Positions 36,234-44,599 of a DNA stretch of 64,000 nucleotides are shown here, in pieces (positions within the stretch are counted from its first letter, which is position 1; every line of letters begins with the position of its first letter). The stretch is from assembly GCA_964383365.1 (NCBI GenBank), contig CAYLHF010000002.1, positions 62,001 to 126,000 on the forward strand. Reading direction: 5' to 3'. The notes under the pieces are model-generated. The model was given only the letters and a program-made list of their open reading frames with translations. It was not told where the DNA came from and made no database searches. The position numbers and the translations under genes were made by a program. This DNA comes from CAYLHF01 sp964383365. Its GTDB lineage: Bacteria > Bacteroidota > Rhodothermia > Rhodothermales > UBA10348.

Positions 36234-36425
36234 CTAGCCGACGTCGGTTCGCTCAACGATTTTTCTGCCGCGGTAATGTCCACAATTGGGACAGGCCCGA
36301 TGAAGCAGCTTTGTATCGCCACAATTCGGGCACTCCATCGTAGTTGGCGCACTGAGGCGGCCATAATAATTGGCGCGGCGAGAGCGCGTACGAGCTTTTG
36401 AATTCTTCCGTTTTGGATTTGCCAT
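36234..36425 (-). CDS. rpmF: 50S ribosomal protein L32
   Basis: 63 residues. The N-terminal basic region MANPKRKNSKARTRSRRA is followed by a zinc ribbon with two CPNCG pairs (C32, C35, C45, C48). This is the zinc-binding (C+) form. It lies between yceD and plsX, 26 bases after the yceD stop. Confidence 0.97.
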   Translation of the reverse strand: MANPKRKNSKARTRSRRANYYGRLSAPTTMECPNCGDTKLLHRACPNCGHYRGRKIVERTDVG

Positions 36426-36452
36426 GGTATGACCGTTCTACGGAACAGGCTT

Positions 36453-36965
36453 CTATTGGTTGTCAGTTAATCCGTCGCCGTCCTGACTCGAGAGGGCCCT
36501 GAGGGCTTCCCATCTCGGATCCAACTCTGATTCCTTGGGCGTCCCGAATTCAGTCGGAACGTCCACGTCAACAGCACCAGGTGCTATTTTTCGAATCGGA
36601 ATCGAGAGCAGTAACGTGTCTCTGACAATATCCGTTATTTCAATTTCTTCGTCCGTGGCCAACAAGGGACGGACTTCCTGCGAACTTTCGCCTTCTTCCC
36701 CGGATGCCCGGTTCGATGGCACGAACAGCACGGTGAATTTTCCACTCACCGGTTGCTCATAATCAACAACTGTGCGATCGCACGTCAAGGACGCGACTGC
36801 AAAACATGCCAGACTGACAACGGCCTCATGGGTGTCAAAATCAATTCGGGCCTGAACCCGAATATCACTGAACACGTCCGGATCCAGATCTACGTCTTCG
36901 GCAGACGGAGTCAACTCCAGTTCTGTCAGCCCGACGGCCAGATTTTGGATGTCAATCTGCAACAT
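36453..36965 (-). CDS. YceD/DUF177 family protein
   Basis: About 170 residues from ATG at 36965; an ATG thirteen codons upstream (37004) is an alternative. DUF177/YceD proteins accompany rpmF and the fab genes and are linked in other bacteria to 23S rRNA accumulation. The core has DIRVQARIDFDTHEAVVSLACFAVASLTCDR followed by an acidic stretch and LLATDEEIEITDIVRDTLLLSIPI. It is the first gene of yceD-rpmF-plsX-fabHDG, facing the putative origin. Confidence 0.85.
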   Translation of the reverse strand: MLQIDIQNLAVGLTELELTPSAEDVDLDPDVFSDIRVQARIDFDTHEAVVSLACFAVASLTCDRTVVDYEQPVSGKFTVLFVPSNRASGEEGESSQEVRPLLATDEEIEITDIVRDTLLLSIPIRKIAPGAVDVDVPTEFGTPKESELDPRWEALRALSSQDGDGLTDNQ

Positions 36966-37004
36966 GGAATCAGTCACACTTGTCGCACAACCACAGAACC
37001 GCAA

Positions 37005-37720
37005 TTATACGAATTATCTGGGTGCTGAAGCAAGTAAACACCCGGTACAGATTTGCCGAAATACGTGTGAAGGAAAACTCTTTCTATAGATGTCTCCAGG
37101 GGGAATCATGCAACGCGACAATAACACAGAAAATGAGAATCGAATGCTTGAACTTGAATCGTGAAATAGTTACCATCGAACGAGAGTCTCCGGAGTCCGA
37201 GCAAATTAGTTTCGCATACGGATTTTGTGGGATTCTGCAATAAAGTATTCTCGTCTCATCGGCCCTCCCACTCTCGGATTTGTTAACACGTCTGAGTGGG
37301 GCCGATCCGAGGGCACCAGTAAGCTATCCCTTGTGAATAACTTGTTGGTTTCGGGGCAAATCTTCCGCAAGATGGTACGAAGAGCCTGCTGATGGTGATC
37401 CGTACTCATGCTGGGTGTGTTGGTGACTGGCAATATGTGTTGTGTAAATTCTTTGTTTCCAACATTTTACATTCAGCTTGCTTCTGTTGATAAATTGTTC
37501 GAATGGTGCTGCGAATCGTTGAGCATGTTTTGACGACCTCGCCAAGACCCGAGAGCAGTTGTGAGGAAATCGTTCATAAGTATGCAATTTGATCGAGCGA
37601 TACGCCTCGATTTAACCGTATTCCGGGTTCGATTGTTGCTGGAAGTTGATTGAAGAGGAGATGTCTCGAAGTAACGTGTGAGCGTCCAGAATTCGGACGC
37701 AAAGGCAGTAGTTGAATTAG
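37005..37720. other. Candidate chromosomal replication origin (oriC)
   Basis: A gene-free stretch of about 716 bp directly upstream of dnaA. One site fits the DnaA-box pattern TTWTNCACA exactly (TTATTCACA on the minus strand, 37332-37340). Single-mismatch sites are TTATCAACA at 37485-37493 and ATTTACACA at 37441-37449, also on the minus strand. An AT-rich band around 37420-37500 is a possible unwinding element. Genes to the left are mostly minus and those to the right mostly plus, as expected when replication forks leave this point. No other genes are evident in the stretch. Confidence 0.6.
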
Positions 37721-39259
37721 ATGAACAGAAGTCCGCAACAAGTTTGGGAAGAGTGCCTCGAAATCATTCGCGATAACATAAGCAGGCAGAGTTTCAAGAC
37801 GTGGTTTTCCCCGCTCAGAGCGGTAAGTCTGGAAGATGAAAATGGACTGCTGAAACTTACACTTCAGCTTCCGAGTCGATTCTACTTCGAATGGCTTGAA
37901 GAGCATTATTTTACTCTACTGCGAAAGACCATTACCAAGGTGCTCGGGCCTTCGGGGCGACTGTTTTACGACATCGTCATCGAACAAAACAACTCTGAAA
38001 CCGGCTTCGACGGAACGTCCGTCCAATTGCCCGCGAGACAGCCCGCCAATGAACCCCGCGCTCAGGTACCTCTGGCACCGGGATACCGGCCACAGATGGA
38101 CGGCGGGGCGTCCGGTTCTCAGCAACCGCACCTGGCTCATCCGTTCGACCTTGATGCACAGTCCGGTCAGACGCAAGTTGCCGTCAATAATCCGTTTGTC
38201 ATCCCCGGGATCCGAAAGGCTCAGGTGGACAGCCGTCTCAATCCCGGGTATACGTTTGATCGATTTATCGAGGGAGACTGTAATCGACTCGCCCGGAGCG
38301 CCTCTCTGGCGATCGCTCAACAGCCGGGTGGAACCAGTTTCAATCCGTTTCTCCTCTACGGCGGTGTCGGGCTCGGAAAGACGCACCTGATTCAGGCAAT
38401 CGGAAACTACATCCAGGCGAATCGCCCGAACGACGCAGTTCTGTATGTATCGAGCGAACGGTTCACAACCGAGTTTGTCCAGGCTATTCAGCACAATCGC
38501 GTAAGTGACTTTTCGATTTTCTACCGCCAGATTGACCTGCTCATCATTGACGATGTCCAGTTTTTCAGTGGAAAGGAGAAAACGCAGGAAGAATTTTTTC
38601 ACATCTTCAATGCCCTCCATCAGAGTGGAAAACAGATCGTCCTCTCAGCCGACCGTCCTCCGCGGGACATCAAGGGAATCGAGGAGCGTCTGTTGTCTAG
38701 ATTCCAATGGGGATTGTCCGCAGATCTTCAGTCTCCGGATCTTGAGACCAGAATAGCCATACTTCGTCGAAAAGCAGTCGAAGACGGAATCGAGATGCAG
38801 GATGACATTTTCGAATTCGTGGCCCATAACATTAAATCGAATATTCGGGAACTGGAGGGCGCACTCATTCGACTCCTTGCGTACGGCACCCTTCACAAGC
38901 GTGAAGTCGATCTCCCGATGGCCAAAGAAGTGCTCCGCGACCTCATCAAAGACACCCGGGTCTCCCTTTCCATAGAAGAGATTCAGCGACTGGTCTGTGA
39001 GTATTTCTCCATACCGGAAGACCTGGTACGGGCAAAGACCCGCAAAAGAGAAGTGGTCCAGGCCAGGCAGGTTGCCATGTATTTTTCGAAGGCGCTCACC
39101 CAGCATTCGCTCAAAACGATCGGCCTCCATTTTGGTGGCCGTGACCACTCGACCGTGATTCATGCGAACCAGAGTGTCGAAAATCAGCTGGACACCGATC
39201 CAAAATTCCGCGATCTCATCGAAGAGATCCGGAGAAAGATCGATTTAAGAAGCCGATAA
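37721..39259 (+). CDS. dnaA: Chromosomal replication initiator DnaA
   Basis: 512 residues. Domain I is at about 1-80 (WEECLEIIRDNISRQSF). A variable Pro/Gln-rich linker domain II follows at about 90-155, then the AAA+ ATPase domain III with P-loop GGVGLGKTHL, Walker B IIDDVQFF and arginine finger region. C-terminal domain IV has the signature GGRDHSTVIHA for DnaA-box binding. It precedes dnaN by 85 bases, in the conserved dnaA-dnaN order. Confidence 0.98.
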   Translation: MNRSPQQVWEECLEIIRDNISRQSFKTWFSPLRAVSLEDENGLLKLTLQLPSRFYFEWLEEHYFTLLRKTITKVLGPSGRLFYDIVIEQNNSETGFDGTSVQLPARQPANEPRAQVPLAPGYRPQMDGGASGSQQPHLAHPFDLDAQSGQTQVAVNNPFVIPGIRKAQVDSRLNPGYTFDRFIEGDCNRLARSASLAIAQQPGGTSFNPFLLYGGVGLGKTHLIQAIGNYIQANRPNDAVLYVSSERFTTEFVQAIQHNRVSDFSIFYRQIDLLIIDDVQFFSGKEKTQEEFFHIFNALHQSGKQIVLSADRPPRDIKGIEERLLSRFQWGLSADLQSPDLETRIAILRRKAVEDGIEMQDDIFEFVAHNIKSNIRELEGALIRLLAYGTLHKREVDLPMAKEVLRDLIKDTRVSLSIEEIQRLVCEYFSIPEDLVRAKTRKREVVQARQVAMYFSKALTQHSLKTIGLHFGGRDHSTVIHANQSVENQLDTDPKFRDLIEEIRRKIDLRSR

Positions 39260-39294
39260 TTCGGTTCCGTTTACCAGAGCGGTATAGATTTGCT

Positions 39295-39321
39295 ATGGTG
39301 CAACGATTAACTTTGCACCAT
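39295..39321 (+). promoter_or_regulatory. Perfect 9-bp inverted repeat between dnaA and dnaN
   Basis: ATGGTGCAA (39295-39303) and TTGCACCAT (39313-39321) are exact complements with a 9-base loop. They lie 36 bases after the dnaA stop and 24 bases before dnaN. No U-run follows, so it is not a classical terminator. It may be a transcript hairpin that limits read-through or processing, or a protein site. Function is inferred only from structure. Confidence 0.5.
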
Positions 39322-39344
39322 CACCTCAAACTGCGTATTGCCTA

Positions 39345-40466
39345 ATGAAATTCGCCGCATCGAGTGCCGAACTGCTGAAAGCGCTACAGACCGTAAGCGG
39401 AGCCGTTCCGTCCAAGAGTACGCTCCCGATTCTTGAGTGTATTCTTTTCGAGACCGATACCGGGCGTTTGCAACTGAGCGCCACAGACTTGGAGATATCC
39501 ATCGTCCAGCGTCTCTCGATGCCGGTGGAATCGGAGGGACCGTCTAGAATAGCCGTCCCTGCGAAGCGTCTCATCGATACGCTTCGCGCACTTCCGGATC
39601 TTCCTGTTCAATTTGAAGGGGATGGAGACTTTAATGTGTCACTTCGAACAGATCAGGGACACTACAAGATGGTCGGTTACGACGGAGCCGACTATCCGGC
39701 GCTACCGGAGCTTTCAGACAGTACGCGCATCGAAACGACCGGATCTCTTTTAAAACGCGCCATTCAGAAAACCGGGTTCGCTGTCAGCCGCGATGCGCTC
39801 CGCCCCTCGATGATGGGTATCTATTTTCAGGTGGGGAGTGATGGAATGAAAGCCGTCGCTACGGACGGACATCGACTCGTCAAGCTGTCCATGGACGAGC
39901 TGGCTTCGAGCGAAGAAACTGATTTTATCGTTCCCGAGAAGGCGATGGCACTGGCCGCACGTGTAGCCCAGGACGGAAAATGCGATCTAATTGTGGACAG
40001 TGGCTATGCCGGCTTCGAATTCGAAGATTCCCGAGTGTTGGCCCGACTCATCGACGAGCCATACCCAAATTATCAGGCCGTCATCCCGGTAGAAAACGAT
40101 AAGCGCCTGACGGTTAGCAGGAGCGATTTGCTCCAGGCTGTAAAGCGTGTGGCGCTCTATTCGTCTACGATGACCAATCAGATTCGATTGTCCATGGATT
40201 CAGATCACGTACAGATTTCCGCTGAGGATCTCGAACGGGCCAGTTCTGCGCAAGAGAATGTTTCGTGCGCATATGAAGGGAACGAACTGGTTATCGGATT
40301 CAACGGTGTGTATCTGACCGAGGTGCTCAATAATATCGATGGTGACGACGTTCTCTTCGAGTTTTCATCCCCGAATAGAGCGGGAGTCGTCACTCCGGTA
40401 GAACAGCGTGATGGCGAGAACATGATGATGCTGATCATGCCTGTCATGCTCAATACCTACGCCTGA
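39345..40466 (+). CDS. dnaN: DNA polymerase III subunit beta (sliding clamp)
   Basis: Ring-shaped clamp that tethers DNA polymerase to DNA. 373 residues, the usual length, with the N-terminal MKFAASSAELLKALQTVSGAV and the C-terminal LIMPVM ending that forms part of the peptide-binding cleft. It has three similar domains. It is downstream of dnaA, and no recF follows. The next gene is convergent, 11 bases away, with no visible terminator in between. Confidence 0.97.
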   Translation: MKFAASSAELLKALQTVSGAVPSKSTLPILECILFETDTGRLQLSATDLEISIVQRLSMPVESEGPSRIAVPAKRLIDTLRALPDLPVQFEGDGDFNVSLRTDQGHYKMVGYDGADYPALPELSDSTRIETTGSLLKRAIQKTGFAVSRDALRPSMMGIYFQVGSDGMKAVATDGHRLVKLSMDELASSEETDFIVPEKAMALAARVAQDGKCDLIVDSGYAGFEFEDSRVLARLIDEPYPNYQAVIPVENDKRLTVSRSDLLQAVKRVALYSSTMTNQIRLSMDSDHVQISAEDLERASSAQENVSCAYEGNELVIGFNGVYLTEVLNNIDGDDVLFEFSSPNRAGVVTPVEQRDGENMMMLIMPVMLNTYA

Positions 40467-40477
40467 TTCACTGCTCG

Positions 40478-41572
40478 TTAGCGGCCATATTCATTCTCAA
40501 AAACGTTCAAGAACGTAGAGGCCCGGGCCCGATCAGCGTTTCGACCCGCTAATGCACGTTCCAATTCCGCCCGACAGTAGTCCACCTGTCCGAGGTGAAA
40601 GTATATTTTTGCGAGCAGCAGATGGGCACTGGCCGGAACCGTCTCGATTTCGCGCTGCATGTTGATGGCTTTCTCGAGCATGGTTCGGGCCAGAGACAGC
40701 CGTCGATAATCGTATGCCGGAAACAATCCCAGGACTGTTGTCTGAGAGTACTGAGCCATTCTTGCAGCCGACTGATACCGCTCTTTCAGATCATGCAACC
40801 ACTCAGGATTCTCCCCGCGATTCGAGATTCCGACCTGCGTCCATGAATAGTCACTGCTCCCGATTTGGGCCAGCCGTGTGAAGCCGTGGTCTCGAACGAG
40901 GCTCACAGAGAACAGCGTTACAAACATCATGAGACCGGTTACTCCGATCTGGAGGACACGCTGCGTCACCCGGTGGTCCATCACAGTCTTAAGTGATTCC
41001 GGGTTGAAAAATCCGTTCCCGATCTGAAAACGTCGCACGATAGTCGCCGCCGAATGGCCCGTAACTCTCGAGAAGTGATTTTCCAGAGACTCCCCGGACG
41101 CCGAAGCATGTGTCTTCTCTTCGATCCTTTCTAACGCTGCTTTCGCCGGATCCGAACGACGCGCCCGATCCAATACGCGGCGAAGGCCATCCAGGTAAGC
41201 CTCCTCAAACGTCGTCCTCTTCCGTTGCGACCGTTCCAGGCTCGTCGCCTCCAACACGACCCACGGAAGAACATGTGTATCCTCATCCGGATTATTCAAC
41301 GTTCGCGCGTCTCTCAGTAATCGATCCAATCGACGCGCTTGCTGCACGCACTCTGCGTACTGAGGTCGATCTGCCACCAGTGATGAAAGGTGATCTCGGT
41401 CTTCCTCGCCGAGCGCCGGATACTCGGTAAGCAGTCGTTCGATGAGTTCTTCGGTGGACTCGGGCCGATCCCCGTCTCGCTGTGGGTAGTCTCGAAAATC
41501 ATTTGATGGCGAAGTCTCCATTGTACTCATGCTCCCCGGTGGCATTTGTTGCAATTTTGACCCGTAAGACAC
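40478..41572 (-). CDS. Membrane-anchored TPR-like hypothetical, probable partner of the adjacent ECF sigma factor
   Basis: 364 residues, no close named family. An acidic, helical N-terminal part (to about residue 150) resembles the start of anti-sigma proteins (ELIERLLTEYPALGEEDRDHL). A single predicted membrane helix follows at about 208-228 (VTGLMMFVTLFSV). A C-terminal extracytoplasmic region has a TPR-like pair of helices (HLLLAKIYFHLGQVDYCRAELERAL). The gene is 61 bases downstream of an ECF sigma gene on the same strand, the usual arrangement for an anti-sigma factor. No zinc-finger motif is seen. The role is inferred from position and topology. Confidence 0.6.
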   Translation of the reverse strand: MSYGSKLQQMPPGSMSTMETSPSNDFRDYPQRDGDRPESTEELIERLLTEYPALGEEDRDHLSSLVADRPQYAECVQQARRLDRLLRDARTLNNPDEDTHVLPWVVLEATSLERSQRKRTTFEEAYLDGLRRVLDRARRSDPAKAALERIEEKTHASASGESLENHFSRVTGHSAATIVRRFQIGNGFFNPESLKTVMDHRVTQRVLQIGVTGLMMFVTLFSVSLVRDHGFTRLAQIGSSDYSWTQVGISNRGENPEWLHDLKERYQSAARMAQYSQTTVLGLFPAYDYRRLSLARTMLEKAINMQREIETVPASAHLLLAKIYFHLGQVDYCRAELERALAGRNADRARASTFLNVFENEYGR

Positions 41573-41633
41573 ATCGTCAATCCGAACATAACCTCGTTTG
41601 AGTAATATTTTTCGTGTTCGTCAGGGGTCGCTC

Positions 41634-42266
41634 TCATGGATATCGCTCGGCGGCACTCTTTAGGGCACGGTCCTCTCTGAATCGAAGGCATATTTTGTGG
41701 ACATAGGCCCGGACCGTTGGAATGGAAATGCCCGTCATTCTACTTATCTCATCATAGGACAGGTCTTCGATAAATCGCATTCGCGCGCAGGATCTCAGGA
41801 ATACCGGCAGGCGGTCGATCGCTCGCACGATCGTCATATACAGCACTGCCGGATCTTCGACGGCATCATATTCGGGGCTTCCCGTAGCCTGGGCAACCTC
41901 GTCGTCGAGCTCAAGGACGTATGTTCGCCGCTTGACAAAATTGATGTACGTATTTCGGCATACGACGCTCACCCATTGAGCATAGTGGTCAGGTCGTTCG
42001 ATTTTCGCCTTATTCTCGTCCACTTTTCGATAGGCTTTTTCAACGATCTGCTCCAGTTCGGACGAACGAAATCCCGACTCTTTTAAAAATTTTACGGTGT
42101 AATAACGGCGGATGTAGCAATACGTCCACACAGCGATGGTCTCCTCGGTCCGACGCCTGGGTCGTCGAACGTGGCGACAGAAATAGTCATTTACTGCTTC
42201 GGCATCATGGAGTCGAAACGGTAGTGTATCAATCAATCCGTTCAAATGGTCCAGATCTTCCTGCAC
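41634..42266 (-). CDS. ECF-type RNA polymerase sigma factor
   Basis: 210 residues with a sigma-70 region 2 (about 40-110: VWTYCYIRRYY, VDENKAKIERPDHYAQWVSVVCRNTYINFVKR) and a region 4 helix-turn-helix (about 150-200: LPVFLRSCARMRFIEDLSYDEISRMTGISIPTVRAYVHK). Region 3 is absent, as in group IV (ECF) factors. It probably directs transcription of a stress or envelope regulon with the downstream membrane protein as regulator. Its start faces rplM across 359 bases. Confidence 0.82.
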   Translation of the reverse strand: MQEDLDHLNGLIDTLPFRLHDAEAVNDYFCRHVRRPRRRTEETIAVWTYCYIRRYYTVKFLKESGFRSSELEQIVEKAYRKVDENKAKIERPDHYAQWVSVVCRNTYINFVKRRTYVLELDDEVAQATGSPEYDAVEDPAVLYMTIVRAIDRLPVFLRSCARMRFIEDLSYDEISRMTGISIPTVRAYVHKICLRFREDRALKSAAERYP

Positions 42267-42453
42267 TTCAGTTACAGGTTAGTCGATGACTCTGCAATCG
42301 GGGTCTGTCGCATGAAAACATGTGGGTGCTACCATGCGTGCACAACCATATAGAGTACCCTTCATTCGAAAACCGAACAACAATATTGTAAAAAATGGCA
42401 GAAGATTTTGGCAAACGGAATCCAGAATCGTTACTCATCGTCTATGACCGCCA

Positions 42454-42470
42454 TTTTGTAGCGTACAAAA
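42454..42470. promoter_or_regulatory. Palindrome TTTTGTA-gcg-TACAAAA in the sigma/rplM divergent region
   Basis: Perfect 7-bp arms with a 3-base spacer, located 188 bases upstream of the sigma start and 156 bases upstream of rplM. The symmetry suggests a dimeric regulator site or a sigma-specific element, but no binder is identified. Confidence 0.4.
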
Positions 42471-42500
42471 CGCGTCTACACAGTCATACGGCTTGAAAAC

Positions 42501-42531
42501 ATTGACCAGTCCCGTGATTGTGCGTATTTTG
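42501..42531 (+). promoter_or_regulatory. Candidate Bacteroidota-type promoter of the rplM operon
   Basis: ATTG (42501-42504) and TATTTTG (42525-42531) are separated by 20 bases, approximating the -33 TTTG and -7 TAnnTTTG pattern (one base short). A transcript from here would have a leader of about 90 bases, which is normal for ribosomal protein operons. Confidence 0.35.
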
Positions 42532-42599
42532 TGCGACTGTGGCTTTGTGATGGCCCACCACCAACGCATCGCCTTTTCGAACCTAAAAGATATTATTGA

Positions 42600-42612
42600 C
42601 CGGTTTTACCGG
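42600..42612 (+). promoter_or_regulatory. Hairpin just upstream of the rplM start
   Basis: CCGGT (42600-42604) and ACCGG (42608-42612) form a perfect 5-bp stem with a TTT loop, 13 bases before the ATG. Leader structures that regulate L13/S9 synthesis are known in other bacteria, but this particular one is only a candidate. Confidence 0.35.
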
Positions 42613-42625
42613 CCCCCGAGTCCCT

Positions 42626-43069
42626 ATGGACATAAACAGTTTCAAGACAATCAGTGCCAAACCGGCCGACGTTGAGCGTGCCTGGTTTGTGGTTGACGCT
42701 GAAAATCAGGTCGTGGGTCGACTCGCGTCCCGCGTGGCCTCCATCCTCAGAGGAAAGCATAAGCCCAGCTTCACGCCTCATGTTGATACCGGCGATTTCA
42801 TTGTCGTAATCAATGCGGACAAGGTCCGATTCACCGGTGCCAAGGAGACCGATAAGGAATACTTCAGGCATAGTGGATATCCGGGTGGTGTGACCCTCCG
42901 GACGCCGAAAGAGGTCCGTACGAAGAAACCTACATTCATGGTCGAAAACGCCGTGAAAGGGATGCTTCCAAAAGGACCGCTGGGGCGACAGATGATGAAA
43001 AAGCTCAAAGTATATGCCGGAAGCGAGCACCCGCACGGCGCACAGCAACCTCAGGAATTATCGCTCTAG
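42626..43069 (+). CDS. rplM: 50S ribosomal protein L13
   Basis: 147 residues from ATG at 42626. The frame is open ten codons further upstream, but those lack L13 similarity. Family blocks include AWFVVDAENQVVGRLASRVASILRGKHK and RDTGDFIVVINADKVRFTG-like text (here HVDTGDFIVVINADKVRFTGAK), then PLGRQMMKKLKVYAG near the C-terminus. It is followed by rpsI after 24 bases, the conserved L13-S9 pair. Confidence 0.97.
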   Translation: MDINSFKTISAKPADVERAWFVVDAENQVVGRLASRVASILRGKHKPSFTPHVDTGDFIVVINADKVRFTGAKETDKEYFRHSGYPGGVTLRTPKEVRTKKPTFMVENAVKGMLPKGPLGRQMMKKLKVYAGSEHPHGAQQPQELSL

Positions 43070-43093
43070 AATCAGCGACACCCAATATTTGAA

Positions 43094-43492
43094 ATGGCAA
43101 CAGCAATAAATCAGCACAGTGCAGTCGGTCGAAGGAAAAACGCCATCGCCCGGGTATATCTTCGCCCCGGAAACGGAAAGGCGGTGGTAAACAAGAGAAC
43201 CATGGAAGATTATTTCCCTCTGGACTGGCGGCGCAAATCCATACTCTCCCCGTTCGATGTTACCGAGACTGCCGGCACCTTTGATCTGGTGGTAAATGCT
43301 ACCGGTGGTGGTCAAACCGGACAGGCCGAAGCGATCCGCATGGGTATTTCTCGGGCTCTCGTCGAGTTCAACGAGGAATTCAGGAAACCGCTTCGGGATG
43401 CCGGGTTTCTCACAAGGGATCCTCGTATGGTCGAACGGAAGAAACCGGGACAGCCGAAAGCTCGCAAGAGATTCCAGTTCTCGAAACGTTAA
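43094..43492 (+). CDS. rpsI: 30S ribosomal protein S9
   Basis: 132 residues with the family opening SAVGRRKNAIARVYLRPGNGK and the C-terminal basic ending KARKRFQFSKR that reaches the P-site tRNA. It is downstream of rplM and about 130 bases upstream of rpsB. Confidence 0.97.
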   Translation: MATAINQHSAVGRRKNAIARVYLRPGNGKAVVNKRTMEDYFPLDWRRKSILSPFDVTETAGTFDLVVNATGGGQTGQAEAIRMGISRALVEFNEEFRKPLRDAGFLTRDPRMVERKKPGQPKARKRFQFSKR

Positions 43493-43624
43493 TCATCTGC
43501 CGGAGTCCTGGACTTTTCCAGGATTCCTACCTCAAACGACTCATACGCCTGGATACGGGGAGGGGTGATCCCTCGGGATTTCTTCCTGTAAATGAACGGC
43601 GTAGCGGACATAACCCTACATATA

Positions 43625-44515
43625 ATGACTGAAGAAAAGAATGGTACGCCCGTACACAGGGCGTCGATCGAAGAACTGCTGAAGGCGGGAACGCACTTTG
43701 GCCACCTGACCAGCCGCTGGAATCCCAAGATGAAGACGCACATCTTCATGAAGCGGAATGGGATTCACATCATCAACCTGAATCATACCCAGCAGTACCT
43801 GGACGAGGCTGCCAATGCGGTCGCTCGATTCAGCAGGCGCGGGAAGAAGATTCTGTTTACCGGTACGAAGAAACAGGCTCAGGCCATCATCCGCAAGCAT
43901 GCGGAATCGTGTGATTCTCCGTACGTGGTAGAACGTTGGCTGGGGGGTACGCTGACGAATTTTGCCACGATCCGGAAGAGTATTCGCCGAATGGAAGAAC
44001 TCGTCCGGATGGAAGAAGACGGCACGCTCGATCAGCTCAAGAAGAAAGAGCGGTTGATGAAAGGCCGCGAACTCGAGAAGCTGCAGAAGATTCTGACCGG
44101 TGTTCAGGAGATGGCCCGGGTTCCCGGTGCGCTTTTCGTCGTTGATATCCGTCGCGAGCACATCGCCATCAAGGAAGCAAAGAAGCTTCGCATTCCGGTT
44201 ATTGCTATCGTCGATACGAATTGTGATCCGGATCTGGTCGATTATGCGATCCCTGCAAACGATGATGCGCTAAAGTCGATCGATTTGATCACCGGTGTCA
44301 TCGCCAATGCGGTCATCGAAGGCCAGAAGGAGCGCAAGGAGCAAGAAGCGGAGGCCAAGGCCATCAAGGAGAAACAGCGCGCCGAACAGGAAGCTGCCAA
44401 AGAGAAAAGCAAGAAGGCAAAAGCGGAAGCTGCGGCAGCCGCGAAAGCCGCTGCTGCTGCAGAAGCAGCAGCCAAGGCGGAAGCAAAAACCGAGCCCGCA
44501 GCCTCGGCCGAGTAA
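43625..44515 (+). CDS. rpsB: 30S ribosomal protein S2 with long Ala/Lys/Glu C-terminal tail
   Basis: 296 residues from ATG at 43625; an in-frame upstream ATG at 43592 adds 11 residues without similarity. The S2 core contains ELLKAGTHFGHLTSRWNPKM, the VERWLGGTLTN block and PVIAIVDTNCDPDLVDYAIPANDDA, ending near residue 230. The remaining ~60 residues are a low-complexity Ala/Lys/Glu/Arg tail (for example KAKAEAAAAAKAAAAAEAAAK), which is longer than the E. coli protein and typical of many Bacteroidota S2 proteins. It is followed by tsf after 84 bases. Confidence 0.96.
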   Translation: MTEEKNGTPVHRASIEELLKAGTHFGHLTSRWNPKMKTHIFMKRNGIHIINLNHTQQYLDEAANAVARFSRRGKKILFTGTKKQAQAIIRKHAESCDSPYVVERWLGGTLTNFATIRKSIRRMEELVRMEEDGTLDQLKKKERLMKGRELEKLQKILTGVQEMARVPGALFVVDIRREHIAIKEAKKLRIPVIAIVDTNCDPDLVDYAIPANDDALKSIDLITGVIANAVIEGQKERKEQEAEAKAIKEKQRAEQEAAKEKSKKAKAEAAAAAKAAAAAEAAAKAEAKTEPAASAE

Positions 44516-44599
44516 TCCTCTGAAGACGATTTTAAGGTGATGGTCCCGGTCTCGCCCGGTATCCATGCCTCTCTGAAAAGATAATTTGTTCGTATAGAT

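Larger units (their letters stand above)
42267..42625. other. Divergent intergenic region between the ECF sigma gene and rplM
   Basis: About 359 bp without a gene. It holds a candidate rplM promoter (42501-42531), a palindrome (42454-42470), a 10-bp palindrome ACAATATTGT at 42380-42389 that could be near the sigma promoter, and a small hairpin (42600-42612) just before the rplM start. These are listed separately below where worthwhile. Confidence 0.5.
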
